From Puccinellia tenuiflora (taxonomy: Eukaryota > Streptophyta > Magnoliopsida > Poales > Poaceae), in NCBI GenBank assembly GCA_012064385.1, contig QRDG01000140.1:2079849-2143848 (forward strand): a stretch of DNA of 64,000 nt. Direction: 5' to 3'. Positions 35,239 to 46,763 of the stretch are shown piece by piece. How positions within the stretch are numbered: the first letter of the stretch is position 1; every line of letters begins with the position of its first letter. The notes under the pieces were generated by a model, which did no database searches, was not told the DNA's origin, and saw only the letters and a program-made list of their open reading frames with translations. Both the position numbers and the translations under genes were made by a program.

Positions 35239-37900
35239 ATGTCCGGGGTTACGTTCCGGGCGGGTTCTACTGGCGGCATCGGCGACACCATCGCGGTCGG
35301 CTTGGTCAGCTACTTCAACGAAACGGGAGTTGGCCACGTTCTCAACGACGGCTTCTGGACGCCGGCAAAGGAGGATCCCGCCGGCTGGTCCATGGTCTCC
35401 ATCGGTGGCTCGACATCTTTGTCGGCTTCACCGCCAAAGCGTTGGACGATCTCGGCTTCACCTCAAGCATGCCTGCCACCCACCCCAGCAACTTCGAAGA
35501 TGGATCAGATCTGGACTCAGATGAGATTGCCGATCTTGATCTAGCTTTCAAAGCTGATGATGAAGACTCTGAAGATGACGCAAGCTCTACTATGGCGGCG
35601 CCGGAATTCCACTTCGTCAGCATCTTAGAAGAATCCGGCTCAACTTAGTCGATGACTGATCCTGAGTCTATCCTCCCTGCTTTGCAGGCCGGGGCTGATT
35701 TAGAAGCCGGATCAGGGGACACTGCTCCTATGGAGCAGGACCTTGAATTTGAAGGATAATCCGACAACTTTAGTCGGAAAGTTGTGTCTTGCTTAGGACG
35801 CCCAGTCGAGGTTTTAATGGGTGATGTCGTCTTACATCCAAAAGGAGACCCCGCCGCCTCGAAACCCGCTAATGGCGAAGAAACAACTCCGGAAGCCGAA
35901 AAGAAAAAGGTGGATTTTATCCCGCCACTTGCCCCAAAAAAGGGAGCCAGTAACTTATCAGCTGATGGTAACGACATTAATGCTACACTCGGAGCAGCGA
36001 TAGAGAAGGAGCGGGAAGAAAGGGTGGCAAACATGCAGGAACTGCTAACTCCACTTCCTCCCGATGCATCGCTGGCCGTCATAGAGAAAGGCCGCGTCTT
36101 ATTAGAAGAACAGGCGGCCAAAGTCGCGGAGCGCGAACTAGATCTCACTGATAAGGAAACGGAGTTCATCCGGAAGCAAAGGCAAAAAGGGGTTGACGAT
36201 GTTTTCCGTCCACCTCGTGACAAAAATCTGCACAAAAAGCTAGATTTTCGTAGCAAGTGGGAAGCCGACCATGTGAACTCAGTCTGGAGAAGGTACCACC
36301 ACCGACGTGATCCGGTGACCAACTTGTGTTACTTTAACACCCCAGCCAAGAACATGGAGGCAGCCCAGGAGGTCATGTTCGACAAATCGTTGGACTGCGA
36401 CGCTCGCATCAAATACTCGGCTTATCTATTGGAGGTAGTGCATCAGCAGCAAAACGACCCACAAGTTAAGTCGGGAAAGCTATTCGATGATTCTCGTCTT
36501 TGCAACTTGACGGCGAAGAAGGCAATGGCTGCTGCACCCCCAGACCCATACGATGATCCAGCCGACTCAAGCAGCCACAACAAAGGCGGCGATAAGGACC
36601 CAAAAGACAAGCAACCATGTGCTAAATCTCGAACAGGTTCATCCCGTCATCGTGAAGCTGGCAACAATTATGACGGACATCGAAGCCGGGAGCAAAAGGA
36701 GGACCCTCGCAAGGAGAAGGTGGCACCACCTCGTCAAGAACAACGACGGGAAGGAGAGAACCCGCCTCGAAGGGGGGCAACAAAGACAATCTACCACCTC
36801 CACCGCGCAAAGAGGGAGATAACCCCTCCAAATATGTACCCCCTCCACGATGCCAAAGGTCTCCAAGCCCACCGTGTAATGCGAGTCGGGTGAGCCAAAG
36901 CCGTCATGGGGATGATCCAAGGCGAGGTAAGTCAATAAATGACAAGCCGCCTACAGTTCATGATGTTCAAAGCCTAATTGAGGAGAGGAAGTCCGCCAGA
37001 GATGCCCAGTACCTCGGTCCCAAGTGTTTTGGCAGAACAATCAGAGAACAAATCCTACCGCCGACTTTGTCTAACGTCACAAAGATGGTGGAGAAGTACA
37101 ACAGGACAGCAAATCCTGAGACATGGCTATCAGATTATGTGAGTGCTTGCGATATCTACGAAGGCAGTGCCGACTCCGCAGTACGCTTTTTGCCCCTGAT
37201 GTTAACCAGGACGCCACGCATGTGGATTGAAGGCTTGCCGGAAAGGACTGTTCATACCTGGAGTGATATGAAGCGCGTCTTTATACAAAACTTCCAGGGT
37301 ACGTATACCTGGAGTATGAAGCGCGTCTTTATACAAAACGCCCCAAGTCGATATTCGACTGACAACGGTGTGTACAGTAGAAGAACGAGTCCAGTCGAGA
37401 ATCCGTTTCACGATGGAGCGAAATCAAAAATGCCTGCGAGGGCATCTCAGAAACACAGGCAATTCATGCCTTCAAGCAGTCTCTGAAGAAGGGGACGACT
37501 TTCCGCTTCATGATCTATAGCGACGAGTCGGAAATATTGGGCGGCTTACTGGCCTGTGCAAACAAATACGCCGCTACTGATGATGACAATAGGGAAGAGG
37601 CCGAGTCCCGCCGACGCGAATCTGGGAAGAAAAAGGTCGAAGACCAAGCTGGCCCCTCATACAAAGTTGCTGCCACCTTTGGAAAAGGCGGCCCAAGCAA
37701 CGGAAAGTGGTAGGACAAAAAGCCGGTAAACAACCGACCTACCCGACCGGCAATGGTGAAGTACGAGGACATAAAAAATAATCCCTGTGTGCATCATCTG
37801 AAGCCGGACGGGACAAGCTCCCACACGATCCAGCAATGTCACATCAATCAAGACATCGCCAAGGATCCCAAAGCCAACAAGTCAAGAAATAAGCGCAAGT
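35239..37900 (+). pseudogene. gag: Gag of the truncated Gypsy, frameshifted
   Basis: The likely start is ATG at 35239 (MSGVTFRAGSTGG). The frame breaks near 35405 and again near 35640-35784. It continues as 35784-36893 (acidic and basic low-complexity region, then FRSKWEADHVNSVWRRYHHR) and, after another frame change, 36890-37486. There the capsid motifs YNRTANPETWLSDYVSACDI and TWSDMKRVFIQNFQGTY are visible. A local duplication (37256-37339) repeats TWS-MKRVFIQN. Downstream, 37753-37915 carries a CVHHLKPDGTSSHTIQQC motif, the half zinc-knuckle-like end usual in this gag class. It resembles the gag at 2811-3887 in the W-x-F-x-NF-x-GTY signature. Not functional. Confidence 0.75.
37256..37339 (+). 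repeat. 51-bp micro-duplication inside gag
   Basis: ATGAAGCGCGTCTTTATACA occurs at about 37269 and again at about 37317, each preceded by ACCTGGAGT. This is a recent slippage-type duplication that disrupts the capsid region. Confidence 0.8.
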
Positions 37901-38256
37901 CTCGGAAGGACGGTGTCGTGGTGGCATCAACGACATATTCATCAGAGATGGACAAGATGTGGAGCAAGGCGATGATGGTGCTCGCGCGGGATTGGGTAAC
38001 AAGGACGACAAACACACGCGATGTACCCAGGTTCAGGGCCCTCCCAAGGAGGTAACACCCCTACGTCCCGCTTAGTATCTTGTTATTTCTTGATCACAAG
38101 TGTTCGGGCTACAGTGGTGCTCCTGGAGCTGTGTTTCAGGTGGGACCCGGCTTGGCTACAAAGCCGGCTGGAGGTAGAAGAAGGTGGCGATGGCTTGTGT
38201 CTTCTGATTGTCCTTGGTGCCGATTCTCTTGCCCCTCGTAGGGGGCTCTAGCCCGC

Positions 38257-38264
38257 TTTATATA
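38257..38264 (-). promoter_or_regulatory. TATA box of the inverted Gypsy LTR
   Basis: The minus strand reads GCCTATATAAAGCGGGC in the middle of the LTR. Confidence 0.6.
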
Positions 38265-38957
38265 GGCAGTGGGCTAGGGTTTGGGTGTACAAGGATATTA
38301 CAAGATTATCCCTATGACATCATCTACAGTACAGTCCGGCTTGAGCTGGATCATCATGACGTGTAGAGGTAACACCCGACAGGGCGTACTGTTCATCAGC
38401 GACGGTTGTGGGAGGCTGGCCCACCAGTATGGACTGGTCGGTTGGTAGGTCCGGCTGCTCCCCAGCTGGATTGACTTGGCCGCCTTGACATGGTCGGCTT
38501 GAATGGTCTTCAGAGTAGGCAGCTTGAGGGTATCTTGGAGCCATCTCCCCAACACTAGCCCCCGAGCTCGTGGAGGCTTCCTTGCTTGTTGGGAAGGCTT
38601 CGCAAGCTTCCCCTGATTTTTGCTGTGTGTCGTTGAGGTTGATGAATTCGGCTGAAAGTAGCCGGCCTGCTTGGAGACCTTGAAGGCGGTTTGTCCGGCT
38701 ACGTGCAGCCGGGAATTGAAGGCCTTGACATTTTCGCTTGGACGGTTTGAGGGCACGGATCGTGGCCTACGTCTGCCACGTTTCCACGCCCTGCTCGACT
38801 GGCGGTTCTCTGCCCGAGGCTAGAGGAACGTCTCCTGGGCTTCGCTGTGCGGGATTTTCTGCGGCAACCGCCAATGGACGGGATCTTTTGCGGGAAAAGC
38901 GGACGCAATCGTGTGCCACGCGGCACGGAGGGGAGCGGCCGTTTCGCTGAGCTCTCC

Positions 38958-38965
38958 TTTAAAAG
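38958..38965 (+). promoter_or_regulatory. Candidate promoter of the antisense ORF at 39119
   Basis: CTCCTTTAAAAGGGGG lies about 155 bp upstream of the ATG at 39119. A (TTC)n pyrimidine-rich leader is at 39035-39066. It would drive transcription opposite to the host element. Confidence 0.4.
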
Positions 38966-39118
38966 GGGGAAGAAGGGGGAACGGCTCTGGTTACCGTTCC
39001 TCATTCTCGCACCCCTCCGCCAAACCTTCCTTTCGTGCTCTTCTTCTTCTTCTTCTTCTTCTTCCTGCATTCTTGTTTCTGTCGGCATAGTGCGCTTTCC
39101 GACGGGGAGTCGGGCTTC

Positions 39119-39363
39119 AATGGCGAGTTCGGTCGCCTGGATGGGCTCCTACATGGATGGCCCGGAACTTGGGAGGCTCCGCGGGAGGAGATGCCTTGGT
39201 TCGAAGGAGGAGATGGGGACTCGCATCCCTGGCCCGGATGAGATTTCGTCGGACCCGAGGGCAAACGAGTTCGTGGTGTTCTCCTCGCATCTGGTGAGGG
39301 GATTGGGGCTGCCGGCGAGCCCCTTCTTCCAGCAGTTCCTGAGCTTCTATGGCTTGCAACCCC
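39119..39363 (+). pseudogene. Truncated antisense ORF, 'putative gypsy type transposon' domain start
   Basis: MASSVAWMGSYMDGPELGRL opens an 82-residue frame that ends, before interruption, in FVVFSSHLVRGLGLPASPFF and LSFYGLQP. I recognise this as the N-terminal edge of the PF04195-type domain, as in the gene at 5952-9401. It is antisense to its LTR and placed next to the 3' LTR. The Copia LTR begins at 39364 in mid-domain. The expected continuation is not found at 48659. Confidence 0.65.
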
Positions 39364-41259
39364 TGTTGGGAATATGCCCTAGAGGCAATAATAAAATGGT
39401 TTATTAAGCATATCGACGTTTATGATAATAGTTTATTATCCATGCTATAAATGTATTAAATGGAAACATAATACATGTGTGGAATATAAACACCCGGAGT
39501 CCGTAGTGAGCCTCTACAGGACTAGTTCATTGATCAAGAGATAGTTAGAGTTTCCTAACTATGGACTTGTTATAGTCACTTGATAACGGAGTCATATCAT
39601 TAAGAGTAATGGTGTGATGGACATGACCCAAATAAAGAGTTGCAATTAATCGTGTCACAAAATTTTTGTTGTCAACACTTTTATATGCCAAATATAGTTT
39701 CCTTAGACCATGAGATTATATCACTCCCGTTCACTGGAGGAATACTTTGTGGACATCAAACGTCACTTCGTAACTGGGTGATTATAAAGGTGGCTTTCAG
39801 GTATCTCCGATGGTGGGTTGTTGGGTGATATGAATCAAGAGTGGGATTTGACCCTCCATCTGACGGAGAAGATATCTTCAGGCCTTCTCGGTAATATAGC
39901 ATCAAAAGTCTGCAGACAGGTGATTAGGTAGTAATCACGAGGATCCTATATTATGGAAGAGTAAAGAGGACTTGCCGGTAACGAGATAAACTGGACATGG
40001 GGATGTCAACGATTATATCTCGGGCAAGTAAAATATCGTGAGACAAAGGGAATCGTATATGAGATTAATTGAATCTCCGGCATCGTGGTTCAATCGAGAA
40101 AAAGGTTTTCGTTGAATGTATAGGAATTAATATGGGCATCCCGGTCCCGCTATTAATTATTGATATGATCATGTCTATGCATTCTCGAACCCGTAGGGTC
40201 ACACACTTAACGCTCCGATGAAATTAGGTTTTGCGATGAATTAAATGATGAAACGAACGAATGGTGATTCGGAGTCTCGGATGGGATCCCGGACGTCACG
40301 AGAGGTTCCGGAGGAGTCCGGAGAATAAGATTCATATATGGAAAGTGGTTTCCGGAGGTTTCGGAAAAGTTCCGGAAATATTTACAGGGTACCGGAAAGG
40401 TTCCGGAATGTTCTAGAAGTGTCTAGATGGACCCACATGGACCAAAGGGGTGCAGCCACCACCTTGGTGTGCCGCACCACCTAGGCCCACATGGGCCCAT
40501 GCGGCAAAAGAAAAAAAGGGGGCCGGCCAAGTCCTAGTTGGACTAGGGGCCGGCTCCACCCCTTTAGGAAAGGGGCCCAAGGAGGAGTCCTAGATGGACT
40601 CCAACTTGGGGGGCAAGGCAAGAGGGGGCCGGCCGGCCCCTACCCTAGCCCTAGCCGCCACCTATATAAAGGGGGGAGGGGAGGGGTGCGGCACACCCTT
40701 GTGCCTGCCGCCCCAAGCACCCTAGCCGCACCACCCCTCCACCCCTAAACCCTAGCCGCGCCACCCCTTATCCCGAAGGGCTGCCGCCGCCTCTCCTCCA
40801 TCTAGAGCTGCCGCACCACCTCTCCCCGAAGGGCTGCTGCGCCACCTCCACCTCTCCCTCTCCTCTTGCTTGGCTTGGCGAAGCCCTGCTCGCGGAGATC
40901 GTCATCATCACCGGCACTACCGTCGTGCTGCTGAGATCATCAAGGCCACGTCCTCTCGCTTGCGGGATCAAGGAGTCGACGTCTTCATCGAGCCGTATGT
41001 GTGGACGCCGCGGAGGTGCTTCCCGTTGCTGCACTTCACCAGATTGGATCTCGAGGATAATACATCTCCTCGCGACTAGACGAGTCTAGTTGCGGGGATC
41101 GACTAGCCAACCCCTGCACCGACAAAACGCGTTTGTTGATCTTCAAGGGTAAGAGATTGGATCTCACCTTCGCTATCTTCGTCTAGTAGATCTAGATCCT
41201 TGGGGTTTTTCCACTTGCCGCGTAGGAAAATTTTTGTTTTCTATGCTACGACCCCATCA
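39364..41259 (+). repeat. 5' LTR of the Copia element
   Basis: TGTTGGG to CCCATCA. TATATAAA is at 40663-40670. Upstream of it, 40300-40420 holds several TTCCGGA words. Confidence 0.9.
40663..40670 (+). promoter_or_regulatory. TATA box of the Copia 5' LTR
   Basis: CCACCTATATAAAGGGGGG; the same box is at 48067-48074 in the 3' LTR. Confidence 0.75.
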
Positions 41260-41260
41260 G

Positions 41261-41272
41261 TGGTATCAGAGC
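41261..41272 (+). promoter_or_regulatory. Primer-binding site (initiator tRNA-Met)
   Basis: TGGTATCAGAGC, one base after the LTR end. Confidence 0.9.
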
Positions 41273-42524
41273 CTAGATCTATTCGTAGATGTTGGTGCGA
41301 TTAGAACACAAGGAGTTGTGGGCATTGATATTTTATGTTGCTACCTTCTCGCGTGCACTTTGCATCTTTGCGGTATTGTGAGATTGAAGCGGCCCGGACC
41401 AACTTTACTCGTCCACGCACGAGAGACCGGTTCCACAACTGACATGCAACTTGTTTTGCATAAGTGGTTGGCGGGTGTCTGTTTCTCTTGCTTTAGTGAG
41501 GATGCAATTTTAAATGGAAGGCCTTTCAAAAGGATGAGTAAATAAGCAACTATTATATCACCGTTGTGGTTTTGCGTAGATTAGAACGGTTCTATCTCGT
41601 TGACCCAAGCCACGTAAAATTTGCATAAACAAAGTAGAGGTCGTCTAACTTGTTTTTGCAGAGGGGGTCAAGTGATGTGATATGGCCAATGTGATTTGTG
41701 ATAATGTATGAAATGATCATGTTTGTAATATTTCGCGACTTGCATGTCGACGAGTACGGCAACCGGCTGGAGCCATATGGTTGTCTTTTATTTTATGTGA
41801 CCTGCGTGTCAATGAATCACCATGTAATTGCTTTACTTTATTGCTAAGAGTAGCATTAGTTGTAGTTGCAATAGTTGGTGGACAACCATGGTGATGGCGC
41901 CACGATGATGGAGATCATGCCGGAGATGGAGATCTTGCCGGTGCTTTGAAGATGGAGATCTAAGAGCATGAGAAGAAAGGCCATATCATATCACAATTTT
42001 GAATTGCATGTAATGTTAATCCCTTTTATGCACCTTATTGTTATGCTTAGATGTGATCGCGACGGTAGCATGATAAGGTGATCTCTCATTAATATCAAGA
42101 TAATTAAGTGTTCTCCCCTAGTATGCGCCGTTGCAAAAGTTCGTCGTTTCGAAGCATCACGTGATGATCGGGTGTGATAGACTCTACGTTCACATACAAC
42201 GGGTGCAAGCCAGTTTGCACATGCGAAAATACTACGGTTGTCTTGACGAGCCTAGCATGTACAGACATGGCCTCGGGAACACGGAACCGAAAGGTTAAAC
42301 ACGAGTCATATGAATGATATGATCAACACTGAGTTGTTCACCATTGAAGCTACATCATCTCACGTGATGATCGGTTGTGGTGTAGTGGATTTGGATCGTG
42401 TGTCACTAAACAACCAGAGAGATGTTGAGTTTAGTGGGAGTTCATATATTAATTTGATTAAGTTGAACTAAAATTATCATAAACAAAGTGTCCTAAAGAT
42501 GTCTTTGCAAAATCCTTGTAGATC
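41273..42524 (+). other. Leader of the Copia element
   Basis: 1.25 kb without a supported gene. BARE-type elements have a similarly long untranslated leader. Repeated CATCACGTGATGATCGG-type words occur near 42155 and 42356. Confidence 0.55.
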
Positions 42525-43100
42525 ATGGCCGACTACAGTAGTATGTTTCTTGCTGAGGAGCTGCGTCTCGATGGGTCAAACTTCATCGAGTGGTACGAAC
42601 GTCTTAGAGAAGTCCTATCAACCAATGATCAGCTCTACGTGTTACATGAACCCTTAGAAGAAAAACCCGATGCTTCTGCAAGTTACAACAAGTGTATGGA
42701 TTGGCTCAGTCGGAGTAAGACTCACATTCAAGTCAATTGGTTGATGAGTGTCTTCATGAATTCAGACCTGTCCAAACAATTCAAGAACTTGAGTGCCATT
42801 GAGACTGTCACTAAGCTAAAGAAAATGTTCATAGCACAAGTGAGAATTGCAAGGTTTGAAGGTCTAGGTGTTTTTCTTTCAACTAAGATGGAAGAAAATG
42901 ATCGCTTAGAGGAACATCTGAAGAAAATGTATAGGATATATTACACTCTTATGGATGCTTGGGATATGGAGATGAGTGACGAATTCACGATAGATGGGCT
43001 GTTGCATTCGCTTCATCCCAAATTCAAGAATTGTGTCAGAGACTATGTCAAGGAAAGGGATTCGATCACTTATCCGGAACTGATGTCTCGACTTCGTTAG
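42525..43100 (+). CDS. gag: Copia Gag protein
   Basis: 191 residues. The N-terminus has the Copia gag signature (LAEELRLDGSNFIEWYERLR). Helical capsid segments follow, including MFIAQVRIARFEGLGVFLST and LKKMYRIYYTLMDAWDMEMS, ending with ITYPELMSRLR and a stop. The usual zinc knuckle and protease do not follow in frame. BARE2-type non-autonomous Copia elements rely on Gag and Pol from autonomous partners; here Gag itself is intact but short. A possible small intron lies 43 bp downstream (43144-43238). The protein would assemble cytoplasmic particles if expressed. Confidence 0.8.
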   Translation: MADYSSMFLAEELRLDGSNFIEWYERLREVLSTNDQLYVLHEPLEEKPDASASYNKCMDWLSRSKTHIQVNWLMSVFMNSDLSKQFKNLSAIETVTKLKKMFIAQVRIARFEGLGVFLSTKMEENDRLEEHLKKMYRIYYTLMDAWDMEMSDEFTIDGLLHSLHPKFKNCVRDYVKERDSITYPELMSRLR

Positions 43101-43143
43101 ATCGAAAGGAATCCCATAGCAGGAGGAGTAGCCAATGCAGAAG

Positions 43144-43238
43144 GTATATTTTGATATACTAGTTATAAATGTTTAAATGTCCCATTTACACTTGTGGTGA
43201 GCTAAGTATTTGATACTTGTGCTGTTTTATGAAAACAG
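43144..43238 (+). other. Possible 95-nt intron after gag
   Basis: The donor GAAG|GTATAT and acceptor GAAAACAG|GGCC flank an AT-rich stretch. BARE elements are known to splice a roughly 100-nt intron after gag to make a separate Gag mRNA. In this copy a stop already ends gag at 43100. The call rests on consensus and position. Confidence 0.45.
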
Positions 43239-43270
43239 GGCCAGCCGTTTGAGAAGTGCATGGAGGGACT

Positions 43271-44891
43271 GAGTGGATTTCGTGGGAAGATGGCAATCAA
43301 GGAGTTGATGCTGGCGTCATTTTCACTTCTACATTTATCGTTTTAAATTAGAGGATTTGAATGAGTTTTGTAATCGAATTAAGTGTGATCTTAAATTAGT
43401 GTGTCTCGGTTTGTGAGACGGTCATTCATGTTAAAGACAAGTGGTTGTTCTATTTTCATGAGTAATCCTTTTTGGAAATCACGTTTCGATTATGAGATTA
43501 TTGTCCTTTGTTAGATTTAAACGATAATTAGTTAAACACTTATAAAATAAAGACATGCTGAAATGTCCAAATACTTAAATGATGAGATTTGTTTTAGTTA
43601 TGCTATATTGTTGGTGAGTATTCTGATGCGCATCACCAAGTAGCATAATTAAAAATGCCATTTTTTGAAAATGCTATGAGTAACTGGAAAGTAAACACAA
43701 GTGTTGATGGAACTTTTTCAGTGAATAAGAGATGTCATTATCTTATCGTGAATGAGTAAATAGGAGTATTTATTCATGTCATAATGAGACCTTGGAAGTA
43801 AAGGATATTGAGTTAACAAGATAATTGAGTCTTTTCGATTTGATCAAAAGAGACAAAATATTTGAGTTATTGTTTAGTATGAAGACTTGTGACAAGTGTT
43901 ATCACAAATTACAATATTTAGAGATTATTCAAAAGTGTTTTGATAAACCTAAAGTGTTGTAGTCACATTATATTTGATATTATGTGGTCATAAAGAAGGG
44001 TTTTGAATTTAAGGTTTTATTTGTATCATTTAGATTTATTTTGATAACACTCTGTTTTTAAATAAAGGATCTATTTAAGATTNTGAGGTGGATTTCGCGG
44101 GAAGATGGCATCAAGGAGTTGATGCTGGCGATGTTTCTACTTCTACATTATCGTTTAAATTAGAGTATTTGAATGAGTTTTGTAATCGAATTAATGTGAT
44201 CTTAAATTAGTGTGTCTCGGTTTGTGAGACGGTCATTCATGTTAAAGACAAGTGGTTGTTCTATTTTCATGAGTAATCCTTTTTGGAGATCACGTTTCGG
44301 TTATGAGATTATTGTCCTTTGTTAGATTTAAACGATAATTAGTTAAACACTTATAAAATAAAGACATACTAAAATATCCAATACTTAATGATGAGATTTG
44401 TTTTAGTTGTGCTATAGTGTAGGTGAGTATTCTGATGCGCATCACCAAGTAGCATAATTAAAAATACCATTTTCTGAAAATGCCATGAGTAGCTGGAAAA
44501 TAAACACAAGTGTTGGTGGAACTTTTCAGTGAATAAGAAACATCATTATCTTATCATGAATGAGTAAATAGGAGTATTTATTCATGTCATAATGAGACCT
44601 TGGAAGTAAAGGATATTGAGTTAACAAGATAATTGAGTCTTTTCGATTTGATCAAAAGAGACAAAATATTTGAGTTATTGTTTAGTATGAAGACTTGTGA
44701 CAAGCGTTATCACAAATTACAATATTTAGAGATTATTCAAAAGTGTTTTGATAAACCTAAAATATTGTAGTCACATTATATTAGATATTATGTGGTCATA
44801 AAGAAGGGTTTTGGTTTTAAGGTTTTATTAGTATCATTTAGATTTATTTTGATAACACTCTTGTTTTAAATAAAGGATCTATTTAATGATT
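43271..44891 (+). repeat. Direct tandem duplication of about 810 bp with an N at the junction
   Basis: Copy A (43271-44082) and copy B (44085-44891) both begin at GGATTTCG-GGGAAGATGG and end at ATAAAGGATCTATTTAA. They differ by scattered substitutions and 1-bp indels (a few percent). The only ambiguous base of the window, N at 44083, lies at the joint. Confidence 0.85.
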
Positions 44892-46763
44892 TGCGTTTCG
44901 CATATGAGTTATGTGAAATAGTGGTTTCAATAATTATGAGATAATTAAAAACCAAAGCAAATGAAGTTTTGTAGAATATTCATATGAGATTATGAATAAA
45001 GATTCCACAATGTGAGACTAAAAGGGACAAACCAATGTGTTTGGTTGTGTTGTGTGTTTTAGTGGTTTTATCATGAAATGGTTTCATGGATAAAAGAATT
45101 GTTGGAATAAATTTAGAAAGCTTAAACCTTGCATGTTTATGTATCAAGTGGCACATATGTAAAGTGCTATGTTGGTTAAAACTTGACACATAAAAGGTTT
45201 TAATGATGGTGATCATTAAATTTTGGTTTAGCTTGTCTAAAGAGATGTAGGTTTCAAACAATATGAATTTTGTCAAAAGTTGCAAAATAATATTCACGAT
45301 TTACTTGTCATGTTTGAAAAACAAGACACACCTGCAAAAACTACAAAAGAAGAAATAGAAACTTTAAAATACGAAAGTGACTAAAAGTCATTCTATTTTA
45401 AGTTTAAATCATAAAGTAATCGTTACTTGATTTGTGAAAAGAATGTTTCACATATTTATTTTGCAAAGAGTTTGCATGGAATAAATAAAACTTATTAGAG
45501 CTGGCAAGGTGCTGGCGTTTCGTATATGAGTTCTCGAATCTTAGAGTTAAGAGTTTTGGAGGAGTCCAAGTGTCGAGAAAGTGCATAAGAAACTAAGTGA
45601 GATCTAATTAAGATATGTGGTGACATATATTAAGTTAGAGCAGAAATTATTTCCATAATCAAAATATGTGGTGACATATGAGTGGGAACTAGTTAATCAT
45701 GGTCAAATATAAAGATAACATATTTCTGAGTGGGAGCCATAGTGGTTTCACAATTTAATATGTGTATGGTGTATATTTGAGTGGGAGTTTACAACATCGT
45801 GTTTGAATGAAATAGAGATTTCGTAAATGTTGTCATGGACCAATGCATAACTTATGAAGTTAGTTTGAACGTCAAATATTCATGTAGATGATTGTATCTA
45901 TGGAGGATAGATAAGTTTGATAAACATTAAGGTCAGGATGTTTTAACCTGAACAAGTTTTGAAGGAGTTCAAAATGGAAACAAGAGAAGAATGGTTCATC
46001 TCATTGTATCGTATAGGTGAAACATTGAGTGAGAACTCAGTACAAAATTGATGGTTGGAGGATGTGTTGGAATTCGCTATGAATTGTTCATAGGTCTCAA
46101 CATATAAAAACCATGTGTTTGTATATGACGATATGTGACCCAAGTTCTTAATTGTAAGAACATGTTAAATGAGGAGTCATTTTTCATGGAATTGAGATGA
46201 ATTTAGAATATGGTAGACTTGATTGAAGTCATAAGCCAAACTAAATTGGAGATCTCTTAATGTCAGAGCAGCGCAGCGAAAGCATGGTCGGAAATATCAA
46301 AGTGACAAGGTTCACTGTTGATTTGTTAAGTCTACAACATATAGGAGTATATGATTAATTCAAGGATTGAAATAAGATATAATATTTTGGTTTGAGAAAG
46401 TTGTTCAAGATCGAGTGAGTTCCGGATGCATATGTTATGAGAAAGTCCATTTGACTGATCATACATATAGGCATAAAAGGATACGATATCTCACTCTATA
46501 ACCAAACATATTATATGCATTATATGATAATGAGTTTTATCATGGGATGATAGGAAGTTTATCATGAGATGATAAAGTAATGTCAAATTAGCTGACAGTT
46601 ACAAATTTTGCAAAGGACATAAAGAGCTGTAAAGTACAGAGCACGGACAGAACCTCTTCCACAAGCAAACATGATCAGCACTGAGACTTCATGAGTGAGA
46701 CTTTATGGGTGTTGGATCGAGGAAATGTAAACTAGATTATTGACTCTAGTGCAAGTGGGAGAC
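44892..46763 (+). other. Non-coding AT-rich 3' core of the Copia element
   Basis: No coding frame supported; small minus-strand frames (44980-45297, 45404-45586, 45943-46143) lack domains. It ends in the PPT GCAAGTGGGAGAC just before the LTR at 46764. Confidence 0.6.

Larger units (their letters stand above)
34746..37960 (+). mobile_element. Gypsy LTR retrotransposon, 3'-truncated, gag only
   Basis: The left LTR at 34746-35213 (468 bp) has TGAC/GTCA termini and is preceded by GGAAG. The PBS TGGCGCCCACCGTGGGG starts at 35216. A decayed gag follows, then sequence meets an inverted Gypsy LTR at roughly 37960 (boundary not sharply resolved). No protease, pol or 3' LTR remains. Confidence 0.7.
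37960..39363 (-). mobile_element. LTR end of an inverted Gypsy element with an antisense ORF
   Basis: The 3' LTR runs on the minus strand from 38554 (TGTTGGGG start) to about 37960. A PPT (CGAGCTCGGGGGCTAG on the minus strand, 38555-38570) lies on its right. The core to the right contains, on the plus strand, a TATA-like promoter and the start of an antisense ORF. The Copia element cuts it at 39363. The LTR resembles the 1443-10727 family in its 'GGGCCCTGAACCTGGGT' segment. Confidence 0.7.
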
